NCBI RefSeq assembly: GCF_028288185.1 | Contig: NZ_JAQBOF010000011.1 | Span: 82,214 to 146,213, forward strand | Length of the DNA: 64,000 nt | Direction: 5' to 3' | Source of the DNA: Mucilaginibacter sp. | GTDB taxonomy: Bacteria; Bacteroidota; Bacteroidia; Sphingobacteriales; Sphingobacteriaceae | Shown here: piece after piece, positions 1 to 8,748 of the stretch | Position numbering within the stretch: position 1 is the first letter of the stretch | Layout: each line of letters opens with the position of its first letter | Translations under genes and position numbers: made by a program | The notes under the pieces: generated by a model | Database searches by the model: none | The model's input: the letters and a program-made list of their open reading frames with translations, nothing else | What the model was told of the DNA's origin: nothing

Positions 1-2212
1 TGATATAGCATTTGTTATAAACCTTGCCATTTAGCTTAGCCGACTGTATATAACAGTTAGCCGGCGAGTTACCTTTAGCAATAATAGTAAATATCTTACC
101 CGTTGCCCCGGCACGTAAAGCCACTTTGTTAAACAGCGGACTAAATATTTCATACCGCGGATCGCCGGGCGTAGCCTGATGCAGGCCGCCTGCCGCCAAA
201 ACAAACCATGCCGACATTTGCCCTACATCCTCATTTCCCACTAAACCTTCAACCCCGGTTTTGTAGGCATTCTCGCAAACTTTGCGTACCCATTTTTGTG
301 TTAACCAAGGTGCACCTAGACGGTTAAACATAAATGGCACTAAATGCACTGGCTCATTGGCCTGGTTATAATAATCGTTCCATTCAAAATTGGCGGGGGT
401 GTTTTCAAAGAATGAGTTCAGGTCAGCAATGGTTTTTTCGTGGCCACCCATAAGTGTTGCCATGCCATCAATATCATGTGGAACAAACCAGCCTTGCTGA
501 TACGGATTGCTTTCCACCGTGCCATAATCCTGTTGCAGTCGACCACGTTTTGGCCATGGTTTCCAGGTGCCATCGGCATTTTTGGGCCTGAACCAGCCTT
601 TTTCAGGATCAAATATCTGTTTATAGGTTTGTGAGCGATCTGCATATAGTTTTATATCTTCCGGATGCCCCAACCATATAGCTAGTTTGGACATGCACCA
701 TTCGTCAAAGCCATATTCTAACGTACTTGAAATATCCATAGCGTGAGGCGCAGGCTTATTGCCAAATTTCTCTACCGTATTATGCGCGTATTTGTAGGCT
801 TTTTGCACATCGAAATCACGTATACCTTTACTGTAAGCATCGGCAATTACCGGTAGTGCAGGATTACCCACCATACAACCGGAGTAAGCGTTTAACAACT
901 CCCATCGCTCCAAATAACCTTCGCCGCTTTGGTCGGCCAATTCAACCAGCGAGTTTATCATATCACTAACAATATTGGGATTGATGATTGATTGCAACGG
1001 AAACTGGCTCCTGAACACATCCCAACCACTAAACACCGAACGCTTTATAAATTTATTGGTATGATGCGGTTTCATATCAGCACCCATGTAAGTGCCATCT
1101 ACATCGCTTGTCGCGCGAGGGTCTATAAGGGTATGGTATAGGGCGGTATAGAATACTGTTTTCTGGTCCTCTGTTCCACCGGTTACACTCATGGCCGATA
1201 GGCTTTTGTTCCACAATGCTTTGGTTTGCACACGGGTTTTGTTAAAATCCCAGGCAGGGATTTCGGCGGTTAAATTAAGTTTTGCTCCCGCGATGCTCGA
1301 AAACGAAATACCGCTTTTCATCAGCACCACTTCTTTATCGCCGGTTTCAAATTCGGTATAAAAGCCCAGGTGCTTGCCTTGTTGCTCTTTAATATTGGGG
1401 ATGATAGCCGCCTTAGCTATTAATGAATCGTATTTTAAACTGGTAACGCTTTCGCTTTTCCTGGAGATACCACTAGGGATATCGGCGCTCCACACACCGT
1501 AGTTTTTTAGCGGCTTGCTAAACCGGGCATAGAAATATACAGTGTAATTAGCTTTACCGGCACCATTTCCCCAGCCACCGCCTTCGGGCGGGCATTTCAT
1601 CCAGCCCTCGATAGTGTAATCATCAACCACTTTAATATATTGCTCGGTAGATGTACCGCCAACTCTGCGGGCCAGATCTATCTGTATGCGCGATTGTTTG
1701 TTTTTAGGGAAAGTAAACTTCAATATCCCGCTATGCGGCGCAGCAGTAACTTCTGCACGGATGTTATAGTCAGTCAATGTCGCCGCGTAATAACCAGCCT
1801 TCGCAATTTCATCATCCTTGCTGTAATGCGAACGATAACCCGGCAGTTGTTTATGCCTGCCAGCCACTACATGCAACGGGCCTGTTGTTGGCGTAACCAG
1901 CAAGTTACCCAAATCGCCGTACCAGCCGATGCCACTCATTTGGGTAAAGGCAAAGCCCTCTATATATTCCATTTCATAGCTATAGCCGGGGCCGTTATCG
2001 CCACCGGTTATGGTGTTTGGGCTTACTTGTACCAAGCCAAACGGTGTGGCCGCTCCAGGGAATGTTTTGCCCAGTCCATGCAACACATGTGCCGCCGCCG
2101 CGCTGGTACTGGCCCCAATAAATGGGTCTACATAGTCAGCAGGGGTTTTTGTTTGTGCCGATACAGTTATAGTATATAGGACAGCACATGCTATCAGGGC
2201 AAAATTTTTCAT
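1..2212 (-). CDS. GH92 family glycosyl hydrolase (alpha-mannosidase type), 3' end cut by window
   Basis: The reading frame is open from the ATG at 2212 to the left edge (737 codons, no stop), so the C-terminus is missing; GH92 proteins are usually about 750-790 residues, so perhaps 20-50 residues are lost. Residues 1-20 form a signal peptide ending VSAQ. Family signatures visible are DPFIG near residue 28, GPGYSYEMEY, SGWDVFRSQFPL in the middle and NEDVGQMSAWFV near residue 660. GH92 enzymes are calcium-dependent exo-mannosidases acting on alpha-mannosides such as N-glycans or yeast mannan, in the periplasm or on the surface in Bacteroidota. Family assignment is firm; linkage specificity is not readable. 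It is divergent from the sugar-dehydrogenase-like gene at 2436. Confidence 0.93.
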   Translation of the reverse strand, partial: MKNFALIACAVLYTITVSAQTKTPADYVDPFIGASTSAAAAHVLHGLGKTFPGAATPFGLVQVSPNTITGGDNGPGYSYEMEYIEGFAFTQMSGIGWYGDLGNLLVTPTTGPLHVVAGRHKQLPGYRSHYSKDDEIAKAGYYAATLTDYNIRAEVTAAPHSGILKFTFPKNKQSRIQIDLARRVGGTSTEQYIKVVDDYTIEGWMKCPPEGGGWGNGAGKANYTVYFYARFSKPLKNYGVWSADIPSGISRKSESVTSLKYDSLIAKAAIIPNIKEQQGKHLGFYTEFETGDKEVVLMKSGISFSSIAGAKLNLTAEIPAWDFNKTRVQTKALWNKSLSAMSVTGGTEDQKTVFYTALYHTLIDPRATSDVDGTYMGADMKPHHTNKFIKRSVFSGWDVFRSQFPLQSIINPNIVSDMINSLVELADQSGEGYLERWELLNAYSGCMVGNPALPVIADAYSKGIRDFDVQKAYKYAHNTVEKFGNKPAPHAMDISSTLEYGFDEWCMSKLAIWLGHPEDIKLYADRSQTYKQIFDPEKGWFRPKNADGTWKPWPKRGRLQQDYGTVESNPYQQGWFVPHDIDGMATLMGGHEKTIADLNSFFENTPANFEWNDYYNQANEPVHLVPFMFNRLGAPWLTQKWVRKVCENAYKTGVEGLVGNEDVGQMSAWFVLAAGGLHQATPGDPRYEIFSPLFNKVALRAGATGKIFTIIAKGNSPANCYIQSAKLNGKVYNKCYI

Positions 2213-2435
2213 TATAATTGGTTTATAGCGTTGGCGACTCTGCGACTAAGGTCGCATAAAATAATTATGCAACGATGTGTTTTACACGGCGCTAAAGTAA
2301 AATAATTATTACGAAAGAGATTTCCTGACCATATTTTAGTTTATAACCAATAAATAAATAGATTTTTAGAAAAAATTTGTCTTTGTTTGACAAACCAATA
2401 CTTGTATACGCAAGTAACAATTATCCTAAATACGC

Positions 2436-4757
2436 ATGAAAAAGTATATTTATATATTACTGCTGCTATTGGCAGTGGGTGTTTTGTACCAATGTACAAC
2501 CCATAAACTATTGGTATCAGCACTTACCAACAATCCGCCAAAGGCTAATATTAATTCATCGCCGGTGGTGCCCGCTAACCAGTCTATCAGTAAAATGAAA
2601 CTGGAGCCGGGCATGGCTATTACCATGATCGCGTCCGAGCCATTGCTTAGTACCCCTGTAGCCATCACTTTTGATAAAAAGGGCCGCATTTGGGCTTTGG
2701 AAATGGAAGATTACATGCCCGATACCACAGGCCATGGCGAGAACGAACCTTTAGGTAAGGTGGTTGTGTTGACCGATAAAAATAACGACGGCATAATGGA
2801 TGATCGTAAGGTTGTTATAGATTCGCTGGTTATGCCGCGCGCTTTTTGCCTGGTAGAAAACGGCATATTAGTTGCCGAGCCACCCCGCCTTTACTACTAC
2901 GAACTGGTAAATGATAAACCCGTTAAAAGAACTTTAATAGATGCTAAATATACCGAAGGCGGTAATGTTGAGCATCAGCCTAACGGCCTGTATCGTGGAT
3001 TGGATAACTGGATATATAACGCAAACTCTGCCAAGCGCTACCGTAAAATGGGCGATAAATGGCTGACCCAAACCGCACACGAAAAGGGCCAGTGGGGCAT
3101 AGCTCAGGACGATCAGGGACGCATGTATGCTAACGATAACTCGGTGAATCTTCAAGGCGATTATTTCCCGCCAAGCCTGGGCCTTACCAATAAAAACCAA
3201 AAAGGCATGGCCGGTTTTAATGAGCGTACAGTTGCTGATAATCGCACATTCCCAATACGGCCTACGCCCGGCGTTAATCGTGGTTATATGAAAGGCGTTT
3301 TGGATGACAGCCTTCGCCTAGTAAACTTTACCGCGGCTTGCGGACCGATGATCTATCGCGGTGGTTTGTTTGGACCTGATTACCAATTTAACGCTTTTGT
3401 AGCCGAACCATCGGCCAATTTAATAAAACGCGATATCCTGACAGAAAAAGGCAATGTGGTTAAAGGCCGTGAAGCCTATCATGGCCGCGAGTTTCTAGCC
3501 AGTGTTGATGAGCGTTTTCGCCCGGTAAGCTTATATGATGGCCCGGATGGCGCATTGTATATTGTAGATATGTACCGCGGTATTATTCAGCATAAAACTT
3601 ATTTAACGCCTTATTTAGCAAACGAGATTGGTAAAAGGCAGCTAACCAAACCGCTGTCATGCGGCAGGTTATATAAAGTTTATCCGGCAGGAAAAAAACT
3701 GGTGAATGTTACTTTCCCTGATGATCCGCTTAAACTGGTTGCTTTATTAGGAAACCCTAACGGTTATGTACGCGACAAAGCTCAACAAATATTGGTGGAC
3801 AGTAAACCACAGCAGGCTATCGCGGCATTGCAACAGGCCCTTAAATCAACCAATCCATTATTTGTTACCCATGCTTTATGGACACTGGAAGGTTTTGGCG
3901 TTTTAAAGGCTGATGAGGTTTTGGCCGTATTACAATCGCCGCAATGGAATATCCGTATGCAGGCATTAACGGCATCGCCAACGGTTATCGACAGAAATAA
4001 TTACGGACAGTTTACCACTGCTTTACAGCAAATGGTTACTAATAATGATACTACAGCCGCGCCTTATGTTGGTTTTGTGGCTAATTCTATCCAGCCGTTT
4101 GACAGGAAAGCTGCCGATAATATTCTGTTAAGCCTGGCAAAAAAATATCCAACAAATAATTATGTAGGCGATGCTATTGTGTCTAACCTGCAGGGCAGGG
4201 AGGAAGCTTTCCAGAAACAATTGGCAATGGTGGTGCCCGATACCAGCCGCGCTGTTAATAAACGTCTGCAACGGGTAATTGCCGCTATTGAGGATGCCAA
4301 GCTAAATAGCGACCCTAAGCTAATGGCTAAATACTATCCAAGAGGTGTTGCTATTTATGGCACCGTTTGTAAAACTTGCCATGGCGAAGACGGTAACGGT
4401 GTAGCCTCATTGGCCCCGCCGCTAAATAAATCAGAGATAGTTAATGGTAATAAGGTTACCATGATATCTATTATATTGAAAGGCTTGGGCGGGCCGGTTA
4501 AGGTTGCAGGGCACTTATACAAAGCACCAGAGATAAGTGGCGAAATGCCGGGCTTTGCCGATAATAAAGATTTTACGGATGATGACCTGGCGCAGGTAAT
4601 GAACTTTGTGCGCCGCTCATGGCAAAATAAAGGCGATAAGGTTACTGCCGCTGATGTAAAAGCCAATCGCGCAAAACTGGCAACAAGACAAAAATCATTT
4701 ACTATGGCCGAGCTAACTACTCCGCCAAAAGTTGACCCATCAATAAAAACCAACTAA
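2436..4757 (+). CDS. PVC-type heme-c lipoprotein with sugar-dehydrogenase-like propeller (DUF7133 type)
   Basis: A 773-residue exported protein. The N-terminus is a hydrophobic leader ending at Cys20 (LYQC), an imperfect lipobox, so outer-membrane or periplasmic anchoring is likely. Residues about 55-410 resemble the beta-propeller of the sorbosone/glucose dehydrogenase-like family (repeated FDKKGRIWALE, DGPDGALYIVDMYRG blocks). A HEAT-like helical stretch follows (about 430-620). The C-terminus is a cytochrome c domain with CKTCH at residues 645-649 and a probable distal Met near 704 (GEMPGF). In this family the propeller probably oxidises a sugar or alcohol and passes electrons to the heme; substrate unknown. 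It ends 4 bp before the sugar isomerase gene, so the two form an operon. Confidence 0.85.
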   Translation: MKKYIYILLLLLAVGVLYQCTTHKLLVSALTNNPPKANINSSPVVPANQSISKMKLEPGMAITMIASEPLLSTPVAITFDKKGRIWALEMEDYMPDTTGHGENEPLGKVVVLTDKNNDGIMDDRKVVIDSLVMPRAFCLVENGILVAEPPRLYYYELVNDKPVKRTLIDAKYTEGGNVEHQPNGLYRGLDNWIYNANSAKRYRKMGDKWLTQTAHEKGQWGIAQDDQGRMYANDNSVNLQGDYFPPSLGLTNKNQKGMAGFNERTVADNRTFPIRPTPGVNRGYMKGVLDDSLRLVNFTAACGPMIYRGGLFGPDYQFNAFVAEPSANLIKRDILTEKGNVVKGREAYHGREFLASVDERFRPVSLYDGPDGALYIVDMYRGIIQHKTYLTPYLANEIGKRQLTKPLSCGRLYKVYPAGKKLVNVTFPDDPLKLVALLGNPNGYVRDKAQQILVDSKPQQAIAALQQALKSTNPLFVTHALWTLEGFGVLKADEVLAVLQSPQWNIRMQALTASPTVIDRNNYGQFTTALQQMVTNNDTTAAPYVGFVANSIQPFDRKAADNILLSLAKKYPTNNYVGDAIVSNLQGREEAFQKQLAMVVPDTSRAVNKRLQRVIAAIEDAKLNSDPKLMAKYYPRGVAIYGTVCKTCHGEDGNGVASLAPPLNKSEIVNGNKVTMISIILKGLGGPVKVAGHLYKAPEISGEMPGFADNKDFTDDDLAQVMNFVRRSWQNKGDKVTAADVKANRAKLATRQKSFTMAELTTPPKVDPSIKTN

Positions 4758-4761
4758 CCTA

Positions 4762-5616
4762 ATGAAAAACATATTTTATTGCCTTGTTATTGGCAGCTTA
4801 CTGTCTGGCACCGCCTACGGGCAAAAGAAATTATTAAAAGAAGCACCGGGCGTGGTGTCTTATTCGTATCGTAATGATCTGGCTAAAGATGTACCGGGTA
4901 CGCTGGATAAAATTAAATCGGTAGGTATAACCAATATTGAATTTTCCGGACTGTTTGGCCAAACGCCAGAGCAACTACGCGCCCTGCTTGACGCGCGTGG
5001 CATGCGCTGCACCAGCATAGGCGTTGGTTATGGCGATCTGGATAAACACATGGATAAAGTTATTGCGCAGGCCAAAGCTTTAGGTGCCGAATTTGTGCGG
5101 ATAGGCTCTATACCACATCCCGGTAATTTCCAGGACCTGCATGCCGATGTAGTTAAACAAGCCGCTATCGACTTTAATAAATTTGGCAAAACATTAGCCG
5201 AAAACGGCCTAACCTTTTGCTACCATAATCACGGCCCTGAGTTTAAACCTGCAGGCGAGTTGGGCGATGGTATGTTATTTGATTACCTGGTGCAAAACAC
5301 CGACCCTAAATATGTATCGTTCGAGATGGATGTGATGTGGGTTTACTGGCCCGGACAGGACCCGATCTACTGGTTAAACAAATACCCTAACCGTTTTAAA
5401 CTGATGCACGTTAAGAATGTAAAAAAAGGTTTGGAGCGAGGTAAAGGCGCGACATTTGTATCGGTTGGCGAGGGGCAGATGGATATGGAAGCCATACTAC
5501 GCGCCGCGCAAAAAACAAAGATCAAATATTTTTATATTGAGGATGAAAGCGCGCCCGAGTTTATTGACGCGCAAATGCCGGTAAGCGTGCAATTTTTAGA
5601 AGGATTGAAAAAGTAG
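4762..5616 (+). CDS. Periplasmic sugar phosphate isomerase/epimerase-like TIM barrel
   Basis: A 284-residue xylose-isomerase-like TIM-barrel protein with a signal peptide (residues 1-20, ending TAYGQ), so it acts outside the cytoplasm and on free rather than phosphorylated sugars despite the family name. Typical metal-site blocks are visible: CYHNHGPEF, the EMDVMW strand (about residues 193-198), LMHVKN and a C-terminal YIEDE glutamate. It lies 4 bp downstream of the heme-c dehydrogenase-like gene. Secreted isomerases of this family next to c-type-heme dehydrogenases occur in Bacteroidota loci proposed to process 3-keto sugars; that link is inference from context. Confidence 0.88.
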   Translation: MKNIFYCLVIGSLLSGTAYGQKKLLKEAPGVVSYSYRNDLAKDVPGTLDKIKSVGITNIEFSGLFGQTPEQLRALLDARGMRCTSIGVGYGDLDKHMDKVIAQAKALGAEFVRIGSIPHPGNFQDLHADVVKQAAIDFNKFGKTLAENGLTFCYHNHGPEFKPAGELGDGMLFDYLVQNTDPKYVSFEMDVMWVYWPGQDPIYWLNKYPNRFKLMHVKNVKKGLERGKGATFVSVGEGQMDMEAILRAAQKTKIKYFYIEDESAPEFIDAQMPVSVQFLEGLKK

Positions 5617-5663
5617 TAACCCTTATCAATCCTTACGAAGTGAAGGATCTTATAAAAGCGATT

Positions 5664-5693
5664 AAGCGATAGTAGCCAGCTATCGCTTTTTTT
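5664..5693 (+). terminator. Rho-independent terminator
   Basis: Perfect 9-bp stem (arms 5664-5672 and 5680-5688, 7-nt loop) followed by a T run. It closes the dehydrogenase-isomerase operon ahead of the convergent nitroreductase gene. Confidence 0.9.
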
Positions 5694-5729
5694 ATTATTC
5701 ATTGTGCTGGTACCCCTGAGCACACTTGC

Positions 5730-6359
5730 TTATATATGTATAAATAGTTCTTCTTTGGGCCGGCGCACTTTAGCGGCTTTGCTAAAAACATCATCCTCTG
5801 CCCGGAAGCCGATGGGAGCTATTACAGTTGTGGTTAATCCTAGTTCCTTTAATCCTAATATCTCATCAAATTTACCGGCTTCAAAACCTTCCATAGGGCA
5901 GGCGTCAATACCCATGTCGGCGGCGGCGGTTAGTAGTACACCAAGCGCTATATAGCATTGTTTGTGGTTCCAAACAATTTTAACATCCTCGGTCATAAGA
6001 TTGACGTTATGGGTGATGTTGGTTTCGAAAGCCTCCAGGTTAGCGCGATCAATGCCGCGGGTGGCCGCGATATGGTCAATATAATTTTTTACATACGCGC
6101 CATCCAGGTTAGTTTCGGCAGCAAAAATTATAATGTGTGATGCTGTGGTTAACTGTTGCTGGCCGCGAGCGGCTTCGCGCAATTTTTCTTTTATTTCGGG
6201 GTTTTCAACAACCAAAACACGGTAGGCCTGCAAACCGGCTGATGATGGAGATAGCTGTACGGTATCTAATAATGTGTTTAACTGTTCGGCCGACAGTTTT
6301 TTAGTAGCATCGAATTTTTTGGTGGCGTAGCGCCAGTTTAATTTATCTATGAATGACAT
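5730..6359 (-). CDS. NAD(P)H-dependent nitroreductase family oxidoreductase
   Basis: A 209-residue FMN-dependent nitroreductase of the NfsB/YdgI type. The N-terminal block RYATKKFD and the following LSPSSAGLQAYRVLVV segment are the usual FMN-binding start of the family, and the C-terminal half carries GIDACPMEGFE and a PIGFRAEDD stretch typical of the flavin pocket. Family length is about 200-220, so it appears complete. These cytosolic dimers reduce nitroaromatics, quinones or related compounds with NAD(P)H; the physiological substrate cannot be read from sequence. It stands alone, convergent with the sugar isomerase and separated from it by a terminator. Confidence 0.92.
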   Translation of the reverse strand: MSFIDKLNWRYATKKFDATKKLSAEQLNTLLDTVQLSPSSAGLQAYRVLVVENPEIKEKLREAARGQQQLTTASHIIIFAAETNLDGAYVKNYIDHIAATRGIDRANLEAFETNITHNVNLMTEDVKIVWNHKQCYIALGVLLTAAADMGIDACPMEGFEAGKFDEILGLKELGLTTTVIAPIGFRAEDDVFSKAAKVRRPKEELFIHI

Positions 6360-6426
6360 TATGTTCTATATTTAATTTCATTCAAAATTAAATGTTTAAA
6401 CACGCATTTACGTCACGCCATAGTAA

Positions 6427-8637
6427 TTATAACTTGCCTTGGTCTTTTAGTGCCTGTTTCTTTGTTTTTATATCATTTTTAATGGCGCGTTTTTCCTGCC
6501 GTATCTGTTTATTTGTTTTCCCGGTAGGGTCAATCGCGTTTATACGCTGATCTTCTTCATCCTTTAACATTTGCTCGGTCTTTTGGGCAACCGTATCTTT
6601 CTTCCCAAATAGGCGCTGAAAGAAATTGGGTTTCTTTTCCGGTTCCGGCGGCGGTTCATTAATTATAGGCAGCGAAAAATCTTCATCAGGTGGGGCATTT
6701 AATATTTTGTTTGCAGCATTAGAATCAACTGTTGCAACATGTCGGCGCTGGCTTTCTTTTAAACGAACGGTATAAAACCCGTACGAGCTGCTATCCACTT
6801 GTGTAAAGCCTTTACCCATCATCATTCGCCCAAGCGAGTTAAAATAGTTCTCTAACCCCGGTCTTAGGCTGCCATCCGGTAAAAATGCATACAGGCCTGC
6901 TTTTGGCCTCGGCACAATGTTGGCCAGGAATATACTCTCGCCTAATGTTAGCTCTGATGGTGCTTTGCCAAAATAATAATGCGATGCCTCGCTTATGCCA
7001 TAAATTCCCGGTCCCCATTCTATAATGTTAAAGTACACTTCCAGTATGCGATCCTTAGTCATGATGTGATTATTCTCCAGCATCCATACAATTAGTATCT
7101 CCTCAATCTTACGGCTAAGAGTTTTCTTCCTGGTTAAAAACAGATTTTTAACCAACTGCATAGATATGGTACTGCCGCCACGCTTAAATTTATGGTCCTT
7201 GATATCGGTAACTATTGATTGCCTTATAGCCTTCTCAACAAATCCATGATTTTTATAAAAAGTAGGATCCTCTGCAGTCATTACCGCGTTACGTAAATAT
7301 GGCGATATTGCTTCCAATGGCGTATAATTAGGGTTTTCCGGGCCGATAATATGCGATGGCATCGGCTTGTCCTTCTCATAAGGTGTGTACACAAAGGTCT
7401 TATTAAGTTTGCCAAAATCAGTTTTGCCATAATCAGCAATATGAAAATCGGCATCCTTATCCATTCGCGAATCAAATTTCAAGCTATCTGGGTGCTCTTT
7501 GTTGAGGTAAAAGTTAAGTGCATAATTTAATTTGCCCGATACTTTAATGCCCTCCAATGTTTCAAACATCCCGGTAGGGAACGAATCAAAAATATCCTGC
7601 GCGTTTTGCCAGCCGGTATTTAGTTTCAACTCATAAATTTTAACGGGACTAAGCATATACTTAATAAACGGATGCGCGCTCAACTTCTTTAAATGAATAA
7701 CCGATGAGCTATCTAACGATACATAATTGGCCCCCACAAAAACATTAGCGGCTATTGATCCATCTTGCACCACAATATCATTAGCTGCCAAGCCCGGTTG
7801 GTTTATCAGCAGGTTATGCGCGCTGCAATAAGTTTCTATTCGTGTTTCGCCGTCACTATGTTTTACGTTGGTTAGCTTTATGGTGATGTTATCAAAATTT
7901 ACCCGGGCTTTAAAGCGTTTCTCAATAAAGGGTATCTCCACCTTGCCCTTTTCGGCATAAAGCTTAATGTCTATATTTTTGTCGCTGGGGTGCATAGTAC
8001 CGGCAAAATGCCAGGTAGCAACGGTATCATTTATTTTTATGGTCGATGTCAGGTCGCCATCGTCAATTTTGGCAGTTTGGGTAAGCAGTTTTAATTGTGT
8101 GCTATCGTTTTTAAATGATACCAGGAAGTTGTTCACCACCAGGTTGTCTGGAATTTTATAAAGGACCTCTTTGATCAGGTTGTTTGACAGTTCGCTTAGA
8201 TCAACTTTGTTACGCGTGGCGGTCGAATCTGTCTTCTTTTTAAATAGGAAATCGAAGTTTTTAACGCCTTTAATATCCGTTAAGTTTAAATGCCCGTTCA
8301 ATAGGTCAACATTGGCCAGCTTAATATTGCCAAACAATAGCGGAAACAGCTTGATACTAACATCAAAGTGTTTTATAGTAAGCAGGCTGTCACGATTTTC
8401 GGGTACGATGGTAATATCGGTACAGGTTACGGTAGTGAGTCCGGTAAAATGCGCCGAACCAATTTGCAGGTCTAAGTGATAGAGTGTTTTAGCTTTTGCT
8501 TTTGCTTTTGCAATTTCGTTCTGTAAAATCGCCTCGCGTTTGGTATAAGCAATATATCCGCCGATAAACAGGATAACAAATAAGGAAGCAGCAATAATAC
8601 CCGCCAGGCGGATGTATTTAGGATTAAGGCGATGCAT
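6427..8637 (-). CDS. GT51 transglycosylase domain protein with AsmA-like N-terminal half
   Basis: A 736-residue inner-membrane protein. Start chosen at the ATG at 8637 (MHRLNPKY); an in-frame TTG lies six codons upstream. One membrane helix spans residues about 10-32. Residues about 40-400 are a beta-rich AsmA/DUF748-like region. The glycosyltransferase family 51 domain follows: EDPTFYKNHGF near 455 (catalytic Glu), RGGSTISMQLVKNLFL near 484, and EVYFNIIEWGPGIYGI. The tail is charged (Lys/Glu-rich). GT51 domains polymerise lipid II into glycan strands; there is no transpeptidase domain, so this is a monofunctional-type polymerase joined to a lipid-transfer-like module. It stands between unrelated genes with no obvious partner. 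Confidence 0.88.
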   Translation of the reverse strand: MHRLNPKYIRLAGIIAASLFVILFIGGYIAYTKREAILQNEIAKAKAKAKTLYHLDLQIGSAHFTGLTTVTCTDITIVPENRDSLLTIKHFDVSIKLFPLLFGNIKLANVDLLNGHLNLTDIKGVKNFDFLFKKKTDSTATRNKVDLSELSNNLIKEVLYKIPDNLVVNNFLVSFKNDSTQLKLLTQTAKIDDGDLTSTIKINDTVATWHFAGTMHPSDKNIDIKLYAEKGKVEIPFIEKRFKARVNFDNITIKLTNVKHSDGETRIETYCSAHNLLINQPGLAANDIVVQDGSIAANVFVGANYVSLDSSSVIHLKKLSAHPFIKYMLSPVKIYELKLNTGWQNAQDIFDSFPTGMFETLEGIKVSGKLNYALNFYLNKEHPDSLKFDSRMDKDADFHIADYGKTDFGKLNKTFVYTPYEKDKPMPSHIIGPENPNYTPLEAISPYLRNAVMTAEDPTFYKNHGFVEKAIRQSIVTDIKDHKFKRGGSTISMQLVKNLFLTRKKTLSRKIEEILIVWMLENNHIMTKDRILEVYFNIIEWGPGIYGISEASHYYFGKAPSELTLGESIFLANIVPRPKAGLYAFLPDGSLRPGLENYFNSLGRMMMGKGFTQVDSSSYGFYTVRLKESQRRHVATVDSNAANKILNAPPDEDFSLPIINEPPPEPEKKPNFFQRLFGKKDTVAQKTEQMLKDEEDQRINAIDPTGKTNKQIRQEKRAIKNDIKTKKQALKDQGKL

Positions 8638-8748
8638 TAAAGAAATTTTGTCCAAAAATAAACTAAATTGTATGGATACAAACGTTATGATTGCTAAAAT
8701 GTTTCCCTGCTAAGCAGATGAATCGCCTTTATTTATATCATATTGGGC

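Noticed and set aside
1640..2179. 179-codon frame on the + strand inside the GH92 gene
   Set aside because: Antisense to a clear GH92 coding region with full family motifs; no protein family resemblance.
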